DNA from: an uncultured Tateyamaria sp.
GTDB taxonomy: Bacteria; Pseudomonadota; Alphaproteobacteria; Rhodobacterales; Rhodobacteraceae
Reading direction: 5' to 3'
Assembly (NCBI RefSeq): GCF_947497045.1
Contig: NZ_CANMEU010000013.1
Coordinates: 1 to 64,000, forward strand
Length of the DNA stretch: 64,000 nt
The position numbers and the translations under genes were made by a program. Below are positions 24,998 to 34,242 of the stretch, in pieces; the stretch's first letter is position 1; each line of letters opens with the position of its first letter. The notes beneath the pieces are model-generated. The model ran no database searches and was not told the origin of the DNA. It saw only the letters and a program-made list of their open reading frames with translations.

Positions 24998-26864
24998 TGC
25001 GCCACGGGCCGCCGCTGCGGTTGAGGCGGTCACCGGGGAGATTTTCCGGGACGGGTGGAGCCGGATCCGAGGCTCCATGCAGGGGCTGCATACATCCAAA
25101 CAAAAGCAGCTGGTGCGGGCTGCGGTGGGGCATCGCGCGGCCGTCTTCAAGGCCATTCGCGGGGGTGGGACGCATAGCAAATCCCAGCTCACAAATCAGC
25201 TCGAATACCTCACCACGAAGTCCACTCATATCGTCGACTCGAGCGGGTTTCTGGACGGCAAAGCGCGGCTTGAAAAGGGTGAAATCAAGGACCTCACAGA
25301 GCGCTTTGCGAAGCGCTGGCAGGCGGGGTTCAAGCCCAAGTTGGGACAGACCACACATATGCTGTTGTCCTATCCAATCGGGACCCGAGGCGAGGATGTA
25401 CGCGACATCACGGCGCAGGTTGCGGACCGGTTTTTTCAGACCGACGAGGGACATTTTGATTACATCATCGCAGTCCATGAGGACCGTGATCACCCGCATG
25501 CCCACATCGTTTTGAACCGCCGCTCGCAGGAGGGAGAGTTCTTCTTTTTGGGTCGTGATCACCGGTTCAACTTCGACGATTTTAGGCTCGCTATGGTCGA
25601 AGAGGCCGAGAAATATGGGGTGCGTTTGGAGGCCACGCGTAGGCTGGATCGGGGGGTTGTTCACTACCCAGCCAGAACCCGCGAGGTCTACCGCGCGAAG
25701 GAGAAAGGACGTCCGCCTGCGGTCCGTGCGCGGGTTGGTGCAGACCTTGAGCGGGCCTTAGAGGAGATCGCAAACACGCGCATTGTTTATCACTCGCTGG
25801 CTGCTGAAGCCTCATCTGAAAACCGGGAAGATATCGCGGACGCGCTGTTCCGGGCGGGCGAGGTTTTGGCGAAGGGTAGCAGGCTCAATTTGGAAGGAGA
25901 TGTGTACATGGCAGAGGAGCAATCATTCGACGATCTCCGCACGCGTTACGCCGATCAGGTGACGCGCATCCAGGGTATGATTGACGACAAGCCGGAAGTT
26001 GAACGACCGCGTTTTGAACGCAGCCTCAATGAAATTCAGGCGCGTCTCGCGCATATGCAGCCACTGGGTCTCAGGTCAGTCACTCTTACTGAGCGACCCT
26101 CAGATGGTGGGGTCTATTCGGAGGCCAATATCGACCGGGACCAAGTGGAGCGGCTACAGGATCCAAGTGTCCGTGCCCAGGTTGATACGGCGCTGCGCGG
26201 GACCGGGATCAGCTCCTCAGTGGTGATCGCTCGGATGGAAACCGGGGCGCAGAATGCAGCGCTTGAGCGGCAATGGATCGCGGATGATCTGACCCGCGTC
26301 GCAGAGACCGACGGGCTGAACCTGGAACGCCGTGCGGATTTGGAGACGGCACGCGACAGGCTCAACACGGCCCATGTGCAGCTTGGGATCACGCTCGAGA
26401 GGAACGAGGTTCTGCGGCAAGATGGGCTCGTGGCAGAGACCCGGGAGGAGTTGATAGAAGAGCGCGATCGGGTCACGACCGAGGCGCAAGAACCGATCAC
26501 TTTGGAGCGTGGCGAGGTTGTTGATGCGGATGTCCGGCGCGTCGTCGCGCATGAGCGCGATGGCAATCTGACATCCCCGTTTGCTGATGCCGAGGAGCGC
26601 CTTCTCTATCGCGACGCGGTGGAACGCGACCTTGAAGACGACGAGATTGATCGGCTGCGGGACGGCGATGTCGACGTTCTTGAAAGTCAGATCGAGGACC
26701 GTCTCGATCGGCTCTATGCCGCGAAGGTGTATCTGCAGTCTAACGCTGATACGGCGAACAGCGAAGCCGCCCGGGCGGTCGTCGAAGAAATCGCAGACCG
26801 GGAGTATGAGCTCAACCGCGCTGATCTTCGGGATGGGGAGTCTGAGCGTGGGGAGACGCACTGA
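24984..26864 (+). CDS. MOBP-type relaxase (VirD2-like)
   Basis: 626 residues. The N-terminal third is the relaxase domain: LTNQLEYLTTKST, then THMLLSYPIGT, and the histidine triad HEDRDHPHAHIVLNRRS that binds the metal. These proteins nick oriT and stay covalently bound to the DNA end through a Tyr. The C-terminal two thirds is charged and helical with a long GAQNAALERQW...LERR region, probably for secretion and partner binding. ATG 24984 follows GGGAG. It overlaps the coupling-protein gene by one base (TGATG), so relaxase and VirD4 are coupled. Confidence 0.88.
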   Translation: MRLNDAPRAAAAVEAVTGEIFRDGWSRIRGSMQGLHTSKQKQLVRAAVGHRAAVFKAIRGGGTHSKSQLTNQLEYLTTKSTHIVDSSGFLDGKARLEKGEIKDLTERFAKRWQAGFKPKLGQTTHMLLSYPIGTRGEDVRDITAQVADRFFQTDEGHFDYIIAVHEDRDHPHAHIVLNRRSQEGEFFFLGRDHRFNFDDFRLAMVEEAEKYGVRLEATRRLDRGVVHYPARTREVYRAKEKGRPPAVRARVGADLERALEEIANTRIVYHSLAAEASSENREDIADALFRAGEVLAKGSRLNLEGDVYMAEEQSFDDLRTRYADQVTRIQGMIDDKPEVERPRFERSLNEIQARLAHMQPLGLRSVTLTERPSDGGVYSEANIDRDQVERLQDPSVRAQVDTALRGTGISSSVVIARMETGAQNAALERQWIADDLTRVAETDGLNLERRADLETARDRLNTAHVQLGITLERNEVLRQDGLVAETREELIEERDRVTTEAQEPITLERGEVVDADVRRVVAHERDGNLTSPFADAEERLLYRDAVERDLEDDEIDRLRDGDVDVLESQIEDRLDRLYAAKVYLQSNADTANSEAARAVVEEIADREYELNRADLRDGESERGETH

Positions 26865-28849
26865 TGGGCCGTGGACGGCTTGCGGTTGGCGTGGTTCTGA
26901 TCACCCTTGTGGCGATCGCGATGGGTTACGTGGTCGCCTCTGCGGTGCTCACCTTCAAAGACCTTGGGTTCCAGTCTGACATCGATTTCTACTACATCGC
27001 GCAAAACTATCTGGCGATCCGCGCCATCAGACCGGATGATTTCCAGCTAATCAATCTGATCATGGGGGGCGCTGGAGTTGGTGGTTTGATGGTCAGTCTG
27101 GCCCTCTCTGGTTCCGCGCTGACCCGCTTTGGGTACACCCATTGGCAGACGCGCCGCGAGTTGAAACGAAATGGGTTCTTTGGCACCCCGGGAACAGGCT
27201 TCGTGATCGGCAAGCTAGGCAAGCCGAAATCGCGCGGCCAGTTTCTGTGTTCCAAAACCTATCCGCATGCCCTGATCGTGGCCCCAACTGGACGAGGCAA
27301 GACGACGGGCTTTGTCATTCCCAATCTGCTAACCTGGCAGGGGTCTGCAGTCGTTCTCGATGTGAAGGGCGAATGCTTTGAAGCCTCAGCGCGTCACCGG
27401 GCGGGGCAGGGGGATACGGTCTATCGGTTTGCGCCGACGGACTGGGAGGACAAACGCACGCATCGCTACAACCCGCTCTTGCGCATCTATGAGTTGACCG
27501 ATCCGGCACGCCAGCAGATGGAACTGCAGCTCCTGGCAACGCTTTTCTTGCAGAATGACAATGATCGTGTGCAGGGGCTTCTGAAGGGCGGTATCGATCT
27601 CTTTGTTGCTGCGGGTTTGCTGGCGTTCCAGCGCAAGCGTCCGACCCTTGGCGAGATCTACCGGATTGCGGCGTCAGGCGGGAATAAGCAAAAGGAGTAC
27701 CTCACGCGCTGTCATGAGGTGGATAACGCGGCGGCCAAGCTGATTTTCACGCGATTGGCGTCCACCAACAACGACACGCTGACCTCCTATGTCTCGCTGT
27801 TGATGACCTCGGGTCTCGATCAGTGGCAAAACCCGGCGATAGATGATGCGACCTCTGTCTCCGACTTTGATTTCCGGACGATCCGGAAGAAGCCGTTCAG
27901 CGTCTATCTCGTGGTACAGCCTTTGATGGTAAAGCCGCTGGCACCGCTCATTCGATTGTTCTTCTCGGACCTCTTGTCAGCGCTGCAGGACAAGGAGCCA
28001 GGTCCGGATGAGCCTTGGCCGGTGATGATCATGCTCGACGAGTTCAACCGGCTGGGCAAGATGCCGATCGTGGCTGAAAGCATCGAGGTGCTGCGGCATT
28101 ACCGTGGGCATCTGGCCGTGGTCACGCAAACGATCCCCGCCATTGACGAAATTTATGGGGAGAACACCCGTCGCGCGCTTCAGGGCAACGCCGGCGTGAA
28201 GCTCTACCTTACTCCATCGGACGAAAAGACGGTCGAGGAACTCAGCAAAGCCGTGGGCAAAACCACGAAGACGGTGGTGACCCGATCGCGGGCCGTCGGG
28301 AAAAACCCTTTCGAAGGGCGCAGCCAATCCGAGCGGACAGAAGAGACGCCGCTGCTCCCAGAGGATGAAGCGCGTCGCTTGCCGCTCGATGAAATCGTCG
28401 TCGTTGTCGATGCGCAGATGCCCGTGCGTGCAAAACGGGTCGTCTATTTTGAGGATCCGTTCTTCCAGAGCATTCATGCCGCGCAGCAGGGGGATTTGCC
28501 GTTCCCGGAAGGACCGCCGCCACTGCCCTTAGGGAATGTGCCCTTGAGCGTTCAAGCCATGCCGATGTCGCCGAGAGGTTCAGGGCTGTCGGAGCGGGAT
28601 TTCGAGGCCAGAATGGGAATCGATGAAGCGAATGGGCAGGCGCCCATCAACCACGGTCCGTCGAGTGGGGCGCCACATGCGCGCGTCGCAGTGATAGCTG
28701 ACGATCGGCGGCAGTTTGAGATGGATTTTGGCGGACAGGCCGACCTGGAGGTCGAAGGGCCCTCTAACAAGGATATCACGGAAGTCGAAAACGCGCTGAG
28801 TGACTTGGACGTTCTGGAAGGCGAAATCGGTGGCGTGTCTGTTGCGTGA
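26864..28849 (+). CDS. virD4: T4SS coupling protein VirD4/TraG
   Basis: 661 residues. Two N-terminal membrane helices (residues 5-30 and about 65-88) anchor it; the cytoplasmic ATPase has Walker A APTGRGKTTG, Walker B VMIMLDEFNRLG and a Q-rich motif (QGNAGVKLYLTPSDE). It brings the relaxase-DNA complex to the T4SS channel. It starts at the relaxase stop. The VirB genes lie downstream after a cargo segment and on the opposite strand, an unusual split. Confidence 0.93.
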   Translation: MGRGRLAVGVVLITLVAIAMGYVVASAVLTFKDLGFQSDIDFYYIAQNYLAIRAIRPDDFQLINLIMGGAGVGGLMVSLALSGSALTRFGYTHWQTRRELKRNGFFGTPGTGFVIGKLGKPKSRGQFLCSKTYPHALIVAPTGRGKTTGFVIPNLLTWQGSAVVLDVKGECFEASARHRAGQGDTVYRFAPTDWEDKRTHRYNPLLRIYELTDPARQQMELQLLATLFLQNDNDRVQGLLKGGIDLFVAAGLLAFQRKRPTLGEIYRIAASGGNKQKEYLTRCHEVDNAAAKLIFTRLASTNNDTLTSYVSLLMTSGLDQWQNPAIDDATSVSDFDFRTIRKKPFSVYLVVQPLMVKPLAPLIRLFFSDLLSALQDKEPGPDEPWPVMIMLDEFNRLGKMPIVAESIEVLRHYRGHLAVVTQTIPAIDEIYGENTRRALQGNAGVKLYLTPSDEKTVEELSKAVGKTTKTVVTRSRAVGKNPFEGRSQSERTEETPLLPEDEARRLPLDEIVVVVDAQMPVRAKRVVYFEDPFFQSIHAAQQGDLPFPEGPPPLPLGNVPLSVQAMPMSPRGSGLSERDFEARMGIDEANGQAPINHGPSSGAPHARVAVIADDRRQFEMDFGGQADLEVEGPSNKDITEVENALSDLDVLEGEIGGVSVA

Positions 28850-28964
28850 ATTTGAGTGCGCTTGAAAGCGTGTTCGATCTTTGTCCGGCCGGGTCTTGTG
28901 CCGTTTGAAATTGCGCTATCAACCAGCGACATGCGGGACGGAGCCGACCTTGCTAAACCGAAGA

Positions 28965-29333
28965 TCAACGACTGCTTATGGTGGCGAGACCGTTTTGCAG
29001 GGTGCCGAGTCTGTCAATTACAGCGCCTCGCTTCTCATCGAGTTCCGCCCGAAGCCTGTCGATATGCTCCAGCTTTTCTCGCAACTTTTCCACGCCACCT
29101 TCGCACGGGCCTGATCCCTCGTCCGACAGGCAGGCAGCCATGGCGCGGATTTCGCGCGTAGAAAAGCCTGTCGCAATAAAGTCGCGGATGCGACCAGCGC
29201 GTCTCAGGTCAGCCTCTGTGTAGCTGCGGTAACCGTTAAGCGTGCGCCCAACTTCCAGCAGCCCTTCTTTTTCGTAGTGGCGCAACATGCGTTGCGTGAT
29301 CTTCAGCCGTTCGGCAGCTTCTTTCGCTTGCAT
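28965..29333 (-). CDS. MerR-family transcriptional regulator
   Basis: 122 residues: helix-turn-helix MQAKEAAERLKITQRMLRHYEKEGLLEVGRTLNGYRSYTEADL, typical MerR, then a dimerisation helix containing a CLSDEGSGPCEGG segment with two Cys that might sense redox or metal. ATG 29333 has GGAGGAG at good spacing; two upstream in-frame starts crowd it. It is the gene after the SDR on the same strand, with ACATGT repeats between (29364-29384) that may form an operator. Confidence 0.85.
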   Translation of the reverse strand: MQAKEAAERLKITQRMLRHYEKEGLLEVGRTLNGYRSYTEADLRRAGRIRDFIATGFSTREIRAMAACLSDEGSGPCEGGVEKLREKLEHIDRLRAELDEKRGAVIDRLGTLQNGLATISSR

Positions 29334-29431
29334 CTCAGACATCTCCTCCAAAGCCTGACCTACATGTTAACGTTAGACATGTTTATCAAGAAGACCCCGG
29401 TGATTGATGTTACCACCGGGGTCCCGTCAGA

Positions 29432-30196
29432 TCATACGCGCAGTGACCACCCACCATCGATGGTCAAAACCTGACCCGTCAGCCATTCGTTTTCAGCACT
29501 CCCCAAGCGCAAGATCCAAGGCACGATGTCAGCGGTCACCCCCCGACGTCCCAACGGCACTTGCGCTGCTTCCTGTGCCTCAACCTGTTGGGCCATCTCT
29601 TCGGGCAGCCCCATCATTCCGGTCAACGCGCCCGTTTTGACGGGTCCCGGAGCAATAGCGTTGACCCGAATGCCGTCGCCCGCCAACTCTACCGCCCATG
29701 ATTGGGTCAGATGTTCCAAGGCAACTTTGGTGGCACCATAATGCGAAAACATCGGTGCCGCATTGCGAGACACGGCAGTCCCGATATTCACGATGGCACC
29801 TTTGCTTTCGTTCAAAGCGGCACGGGCAGCCTTCACAAGTACGGAAGGGGCGACGATGTTCACAGCAGACATATTTGCAATGACATCCGCATCATAGGCA
29901 TCTACGGGGGCCGGTTTCCCAGCCCCTGAATTGTTGACGACCAAATCGATACGTCCCCAACGAGACATGGCGGTTTCTACGATCCGCTCGCCACTCGTTG
30001 CGTCCGAGCTGTCCATCTGCAGACCTTCGATATTGTCACTCAAAGCGACAACTTCCGCCAGTTTTTCGGCATTGCGTCCCGTAATCAAGACATTTGCACC
30101 TTGTTCTGCCAGCGCGGTCGCGGTCGCTTGACCAATTCCAGAACTGCCCCCTGTGACTATCGCTACTTTGCCCTGCCACGCATCTTTGTTTGTCAT
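29432..30196 (-). CDS. Short-chain dehydrogenase/reductase (SDR)
   Basis: 254 residues, classical SDR: cofactor loop TGGSSGIG, NNSGAG, Ser in NIGTAVS, Tyr-x-x-x-Lys in FSHYGATKVALEH, then PGPVKTG and a C-terminal WLTGQVLTIDGGWSL. It reduces a carbonyl or oxidises an alcohol with NAD(P); the substrate is unknown. The promoter region at 30256-30275 contains a palindrome between promoter hexamers. It is upstream of a MerR gene that may control it. Confidence 0.88.
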   Translation of the reverse strand: MTNKDAWQGKVAIVTGGSSGIGQATATALAEQGANVLITGRNAEKLAEVVALSDNIEGLQMDSSDATSGERIVETAMSRWGRIDLVVNNSGAGKPAPVDAYDADVIANMSAVNIVAPSVLVKAARAALNESKGAIVNIGTAVSRNAAPMFSHYGATKVALEHLTQSWAVELAGDGIRVNAIAPGPVKTGALTGMMGLPEEMAQQVEAQEAAQVPLGRRGVTADIVPWILRLGSAENEWLTGQVLTIDGGWSLRV

Positions 30197-30255
30197 TTCG
30201 CTTCGTCTCCTATTTGCGAATCTTTCGGGGTCGATAGGAGGCGTGCTTAGAGCCC

Positions 30256-30275
30256 TGACACTAATGTCAGTGTCA
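30256..30275 (-). promoter_or_regulatory. MerR-type operator/promoter of the SDR gene
   Basis: Minus strand: TTGACA as -35 (overlapping the palindrome start), then about 19 bp, then TCTAAG as -10. The palindrome TGACACT-N6-AGTGTCA occupies 30256-30275. It matches the layout for MerR activation, and a MerR gene is two genes down. The rest of the 322-bp gap (30197-30518) shows nothing else. Confidence 0.6.
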
Positions 30276-30518
30276 AAGGCTTTTTTGGGGGGGTGAACAT
30301 TTTCCCTGGAAGCCGCCGTTCATGAAAGGCGCAGCATCGGTTAATCTGGGCTCTTCGGTCGCCTTCGCCGCAGAAACCATGAATAGCGGGATAGGGAAAA
30401 TTCACCGTTCGCTGCGTCGTGCCCGAACTAGAAAGACGCGGACTCTACCGTCATTCGTTCCCATAACGAAGAAGTCTGCTATGAGTGATCGAGCAAAATA
30501 GCAGGTCGGGCTAGAACC

Positions 30519-30878
30519 ATGAACATCAAACGCATTCTGAGCAGCGCACGAGGTCGTAGCGACGCTGTAGCTTTCAATGGCATGGCATTTCTAGTCGCCT
30601 ACGATCCCGACGCGGCAGAAGGAATTCAAGCTCAGACGCGCAACTGTCTGCGGTTTCTTGAGACCAAGCTATCCGAGGTAAAAAGTGGAAAGCAGGCACT
30701 TCTTCAGGTTACGGTGTTCTTAAGCGACATGACAATGAAGCCAGCGATGGATGACGTATGGTGTGATTGGATCGGGCTAGAAACCAATTGGCCTCAAAGA
30801 GCATGCGTTGGTGCCGACTTAGGCGATGAGGTGACGCTTATCGAGATCACAGCCATTGCCGCACAATCTGAAACCTGA
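30519..30878 (+). CDS. RidA-family protein
   Basis: 119 residues. RidA features: an N-terminal strand pair, FLETKLSEVKSGKQALLQVTVFLSDM, and a C-terminal RACVGADLGDEVTLIEITAIA. This matches small YjgF-like proteins that hydrolyse enamines or act in catabolic operons. It is alone on this strand between the SDR and an EamA gene; context gives no pathway. Confidence 0.8.
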   Translation: MNIKRILSSARGRSDAVAFNGMAFLVAYDPDAAEGIQAQTRNCLRFLETKLSEVKSGKQALLQVTVFLSDMTMKPAMDDVWCDWIGLETNWPQRACVGADLGDEVTLIEITAIAAQSET

Positions 30879-31048
30879 CATTCGCCAACGCTGCGACCCT
30901 GGGCTCATTCGGGCTAATACACCGCGCGATCTATGAACGAAGGCTCCTAGAAACAGCGTCGTTCGCCGCGCCGTGGACGAACTGGTAAGGTGTGGATTTT
31001 TCGTGAATTCGCTGCGGCTGCGCCAATGACTGCTTCTCAAGAATTGGT

Positions 31049-31939
31049 TCATAGCAACACGATCACAGAAGTTCCCATCACAGTCATCGCAGCCCCAAGG
31101 ATCGCTTGTGGGCGAGGCAAGATACCCTCTTTGAGCCACAGAATGGGAAGCACAAGAACTGGTGAAAGTGACCCAAGCACAGCGGCAATTCCTGCGTCAA
31201 ATGTTGCAAATGCGTAGAGCAGCAATGTCGAAGAGACTCCATATCCAATAAAGCCCGGCAAAATGGTGCGACCAAGCAAATAGGGCGTGACAACTGCCTG
31301 AGGTTTGAAGGCCTTTGCAGGCCATAACGCCACAACAGAGATCAGAAACGCGGCACCCAACAATCGGATCGCGGAAGCTGCAATCGGGTCGGTACCTGCA
31401 AGCATCGCCGGTTTCATGACAAGAAAACCAAACCCTTGAAACGAAGTCGCGGCAACGCCGAGCATTGCAATCATCGCAAGAGTGCCAGTCGCCACATCGC
31501 TCTCGGAGCGTTCGTCACTTCCAAAGAACACGGCGACGCCAACACCCGAAAGAGTTATGCCCGCCCCGAGTAGGTCAGTCGTGCTCGGCGTTTCATTGAG
31601 CCAGAGATAGGCCATAACACCAACAAGCGGTGCCTTGAGCGAAAGAAGAAGCTCGGTCCGTCTTGGTCCTCCGCGTCGCAGACATTCGATCATGGCAAGG
31701 TTTCCGAGAACGATTCCGATGCCGATACTGGCTGTAAAGGAAAGCCAAAATTCCCATCTAACGGTTTGCCAAAGGCCAAATCCACTAACTCCGGCAGCGA
31801 GAATTGCCGAGCAGGCGATGAGTTGAATCCGGGTAAACTCGAATGCCCCCAACTGCCGCGCGGGCCACTGAGCCAAAACGATTCCTGTCGCCCAGCCAAA
31901 AGATGCACCGAGTGCCGCTAGGATAGGCAGTATGAACAT
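31049..31939 (-). CDS. EamA/DMT-family transporter
   Basis: 296 residues, ten hydrophobic segments in two EamA repeats. Features: GWATGIVLAQWPARQLGAF in helix 1-2, LRRGGPRRTELLLSLKAPLVGVMAYLWLNE at the end of repeat one, and AAVLGSLSPVLVLPILWLKEGI in repeat two. Probably an exporter of small molecules. It is divergent from the HxlR gene; their 75-bp spacer carries an inverted repeat, so HxlR likely regulates this gene. Confidence 0.85.
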   Translation of the reverse strand: MFILPILAALGASFGWATGIVLAQWPARQLGAFEFTRIQLIACSAILAAGVSGFGLWQTVRWEFWLSFTASIGIGIVLGNLAMIECLRRGGPRRTELLLSLKAPLVGVMAYLWLNETPSTTDLLGAGITLSGVGVAVFFGSDERSESDVATGTLAMIAMLGVAATSFQGFGFLVMKPAMLAGTDPIAASAIRLLGAAFLISVVALWPAKAFKPQAVVTPYLLGRTILPGFIGYGVSSTLLLYAFATFDAGIAAVLGSLSPVLVLPILWLKEGILPRPQAILGAAMTVMGTSVIVLL

Positions 31940-31959
31940 GACAAGGCTCCGCTAGATCA

Positions 31960-31999
31960 CTACAATAAGTGTAGCAATAGAATGCTACGCTTATTGTAG
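31960..31999. promoter_or_regulatory. 16-bp inverted repeat between EamA and HxlR genes
   Basis: Arms CTACAATAAGTGTAGC (31960-31975) and GCTACGCTTATTGTAG (31984-31999), with one mismatch and an 8-nt centre. It lies in the divergent promoter gap and is the best candidate for the HxlR operator controlling both genes. Confidence 0.7.
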
Positions 32000-32014
32000 C
32001 AACAGGAGATTTCT

Positions 32015-32365
32015 ATGCCTTCACGCGTTCCGGCCCCGGGAAACCCCGTCAGGGGGTCGAAATCGGGTAAGCCCATCATGGCGCTGTTCGACTTACTTGG
32101 AAGGAGCTGGTCACTTGGCGTGATCTGGCAGCTTGCGAACGGGCCGCTGACGTTCCGCCAAATCCAAGACAGGTGTGAGCAAATGTCGCCAACGATCCTG
32201 AATCGGCGGATTAAGGAACTGACTGCCAGCGGTTTTGTGGAAAAAGGTGATCAAGGATACCAGCTCACATCCGCCGGGGCAGAGTTATTCACCTTCCTCA
32301 AGCCGCTTGGTGGATGGTCCAAGAAGTGGGCTGATGCGCTATCTTCGGAGGAGCGCCAACAATAG
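32015..32365 (+). CDS. HxlR-family winged-helix regulator
   Basis: 116 residues with the HxlR core: LGRSWSLGVIWQLANGPLTFRQIQDRC and SPTILNRRIKELTASGFVEK, ending in an amphipathic dimerisation helix. The short Cys is in the QDRCEQM segment, a potential redox-sensing site seen in some members. Divergent from the EamA transporter it probably controls. Confidence 0.88.
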   Translation: MPSRVPAPGNPVRGSKSGKPIMALFDLLGRSWSLGVIWQLANGPLTFRQIQDRCEQMSPTILNRRIKELTASGFVEKGDQGYQLTSAGAELFTFLKPLGGWSKKWADALSSEERQQ

Positions 32366-32533
32366 CTGTTCGAGAGGACATACATCTACGAAACCAACAT
32401 TCATTCACCGCGCAGCATCATGAAAAATGGGCTCATTCGTTGAATTCGCCGCGTTCTGGATGAAGGTCGGCCTAGCCTGAACTTCTTTGCATTCGAAAGT
32501 ATGAGTTGGACATTTTGGGGAGGCTCAAAAGAA

Positions 32534-33622
32534 CTACCGACGACCAAGCCTGCCTAGTCTGGCAAGTTGAGCAAGCATTAACGCCCCGGTACCAGTACCG
32601 TTGCCAGTGCTAGTATTGGCAGCTGCATCCTGTGAGCTACCTGCACCGGGACGTTGTGGCATTTGCTGAACGCCAAAAAACTGGCGCGCACGAAGTGCAG
32701 CGTACTCTGAACCGGTGGCGGAACCCATCAAATAGCGGTTTTGCGCTTGAACCGAACCAAACGCTGCACGTCCAAATGCGTAGGCGCCGCCCAGACCTCC
32801 CGAAATCGCTGGCATCATGATGTTTCCAGAAATGGCACGCACTATGAACGGGGTCGCGATGATGAAGCCTTTGGCCATCAGAACCATCATGAAGAACGGG
32901 ATGAGTGCGCCAATGTTCGAGGCATCTTCGGGATCACCGAGCGATGTCAAAAGTGAGCCTGCGACGCCAGCGATGGTCGAGAATACGCCAGCAATTACGA
33001 TTGGGTACATTGCAAATGAAACCACGGCGCTCAACCACCGCGCAAAGTAGTCTTTGGTAACGTCAAACAGCGTCAAGAAGATCATGATCGGGGCAAGGCC
33101 AAGCAGCAACGCGATCAAAAGCCTTGAGGCGACCATGAGAAATGCGGCGAGCCCTCCGAGCAAGGACAGTAGCAACACCCCAAGTGTATCAAGCAACGCT
33201 CCGACCATCCAATTGAGTTCGGAACCAGCGGCATTCAGATAGTCTCCAAGCTCCGCGATTAGATCATCAAACTCCTCGGCAAATGTCCCCGATGGTCCAG
33301 GTGTCCCTCCTCCAACAGCGGCAACGAGAGATCCCGCAATACTGTCCAACCCCGAGAGAATTGCGGATGACACCAGATTAAACTGAACCCAGTTCGTCGC
33401 AAAAATTCCGATCAGGGCGACTTTGAAAGCAAGCCAAAAGGCCGTCCGTCCATCCATTGCCCTGTATTGATAGATCATGTTGATACAAACGAGGATCAAA
33501 ACCAACGTCACGGCAACGACGGCGATTGTTCCAACAGTTGCAGCAACCGCTCCAAACTGGGTTTCAGCGGCGTCGTCGAGATAGCCCTGAGCGGTATCGA
33601 CAAAATAGGCCACGACACTCAT
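32534..33622 (-). CDS. virB6: T4SS inner-membrane protein VirB6
   Basis: 362 residues with several long hydrophobic segments: VGTIAVVAVTLVLILVCINM, LLLSLLGGLAAFLMVASRLLIALLLGLAPIMIFL (the conserved VirB6/TrbL core, then FDVTKDYFARWLSAVV), and further helices near 225-280. It ends in a low-complexity soluble tail with Gln/Asn/Gly. VirB6 forms the inner-membrane pore of the conjugation channel. It is the last gene of the VirB cluster, which is unusual since virB6 normally sits after virB5. Confidence 0.85.
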   Translation of the reverse strand: MSVVAYFVDTAQGYLDDAAETQFGAVAATVGTIAVVAVTLVLILVCINMIYQYRAMDGRTAFWLAFKVALIGIFATNWVQFNLVSSAILSGLDSIAGSLVAAVGGGTPGPSGTFAEEFDDLIAELGDYLNAAGSELNWMVGALLDTLGVLLLSLLGGLAAFLMVASRLLIALLLGLAPIMIFLTLFDVTKDYFARWLSAVVSFAMYPIVIAGVFSTIAGVAGSLLTSLGDPEDASNIGALIPFFMMVLMAKGFIIATPFIVRAISGNIMMPAISGGLGGAYAFGRAAFGSVQAQNRYLMGSATGSEYAALRARQFFGVQQMPQRPGAGSSQDAAANTSTGNGTGTGALMLAQLARLGRLGRR

Positions 33623-33637
33623 GAGGTTGTCCTTCGC

Positions 33638-34042
33638 TTACCAGTTTCCAGCCTGTTCGCAGATTGGTTTAGCTATTCTGCGAAGTTCATTGGCAGTACG
33701 CCTGAAGGCAGAGATCGCCTCACGAAGCTCATTCCTATCTGCAGTTGAGAAGCGCTCAAGATAAACCGCTTCGGCCGCATCCCAAGTTGGGAACCGCGTC
33801 TCGCAAGAACATTCGTTTGCGTCCACAATCCTCTGCATGCCTTCGGCGCGATAAACCTGTTGGAGCAGCCGAGCCTTGTTTGGTTCGTCGTCCGCTAGGT
33901 CGGTTACAAATTGCGGCTGCGACGGTCGGTCTTGGCAAACATCAAATTCGCGCTCCAGTGTTGGAACAAGATGGCTTTCTGCAAACGCAATTGAACCGAT
34001 CGATGACGCCAAGACCGCTAAACCGGCGACGAACGTTCTCAT
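33638..34042 (-). CDS. Secreted hypothetical protein of the T4SS cluster
   Basis: 134 residues with a signal peptide (RTFVAGLAVLASSIGSIAFA). The mature part is helical with CSCETRFPTWDAAEAVYLERFS and a C-terminal Cys. It does not match a VirB family known to me. It overlaps the preceding small gene by 4 nt and sits between virB11 and virB6, so it is likely a periplasmic accessory of the channel or an exclusion factor. Confidence 0.65.
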   Translation of the reverse strand: MRTFVAGLAVLASSIGSIAFAESHLVPTLEREFDVCQDRPSQPQFVTDLADDEPNKARLLQQVYRAEGMQRIVDANECSCETRFPTWDAAEAVYLERFSTADRNELREAISAFRRTANELRRIAKPICEQAGNW

Positions 34043-34242
34043 GCTGCCTCACTCGAGACATTCTCTGGGACGATATCCCGTTTGAGAAAGGCGCGCATGC
34101 CGATGTCAGCAAAGTCAGAGCCGACGACTGAAACTACCTCCCAACCTTGCAGACCATATTCGTTTAGAGAGGCCTGCATTTTTGTGAGCCCATCCTTTTT
34201 GTTCATCGGAAAACAAAGAATAACGTTCTCGAACTTTTTCAT
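34039..34242 (-). CDS. Small DUF4177-like protein
   Basis: 67 residues: FENVILCFPMNKKDG, then LNEYGLQGWEVVSVVGSDF, close to the DUF4177 pattern (strand, helix, G-W-E-V strand). Function unknown. It overlaps virB11 by 4 nt and the secreted protein by 4 nt, so it belongs to the VirB operon. Confidence 0.6.
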   Translation of the reverse strand: MKKFENVILCFPMNKKDGLTKMQASLNEYGLQGWEVVSVVGSDFADIGMRAFLKRDIVPENVSSEAA

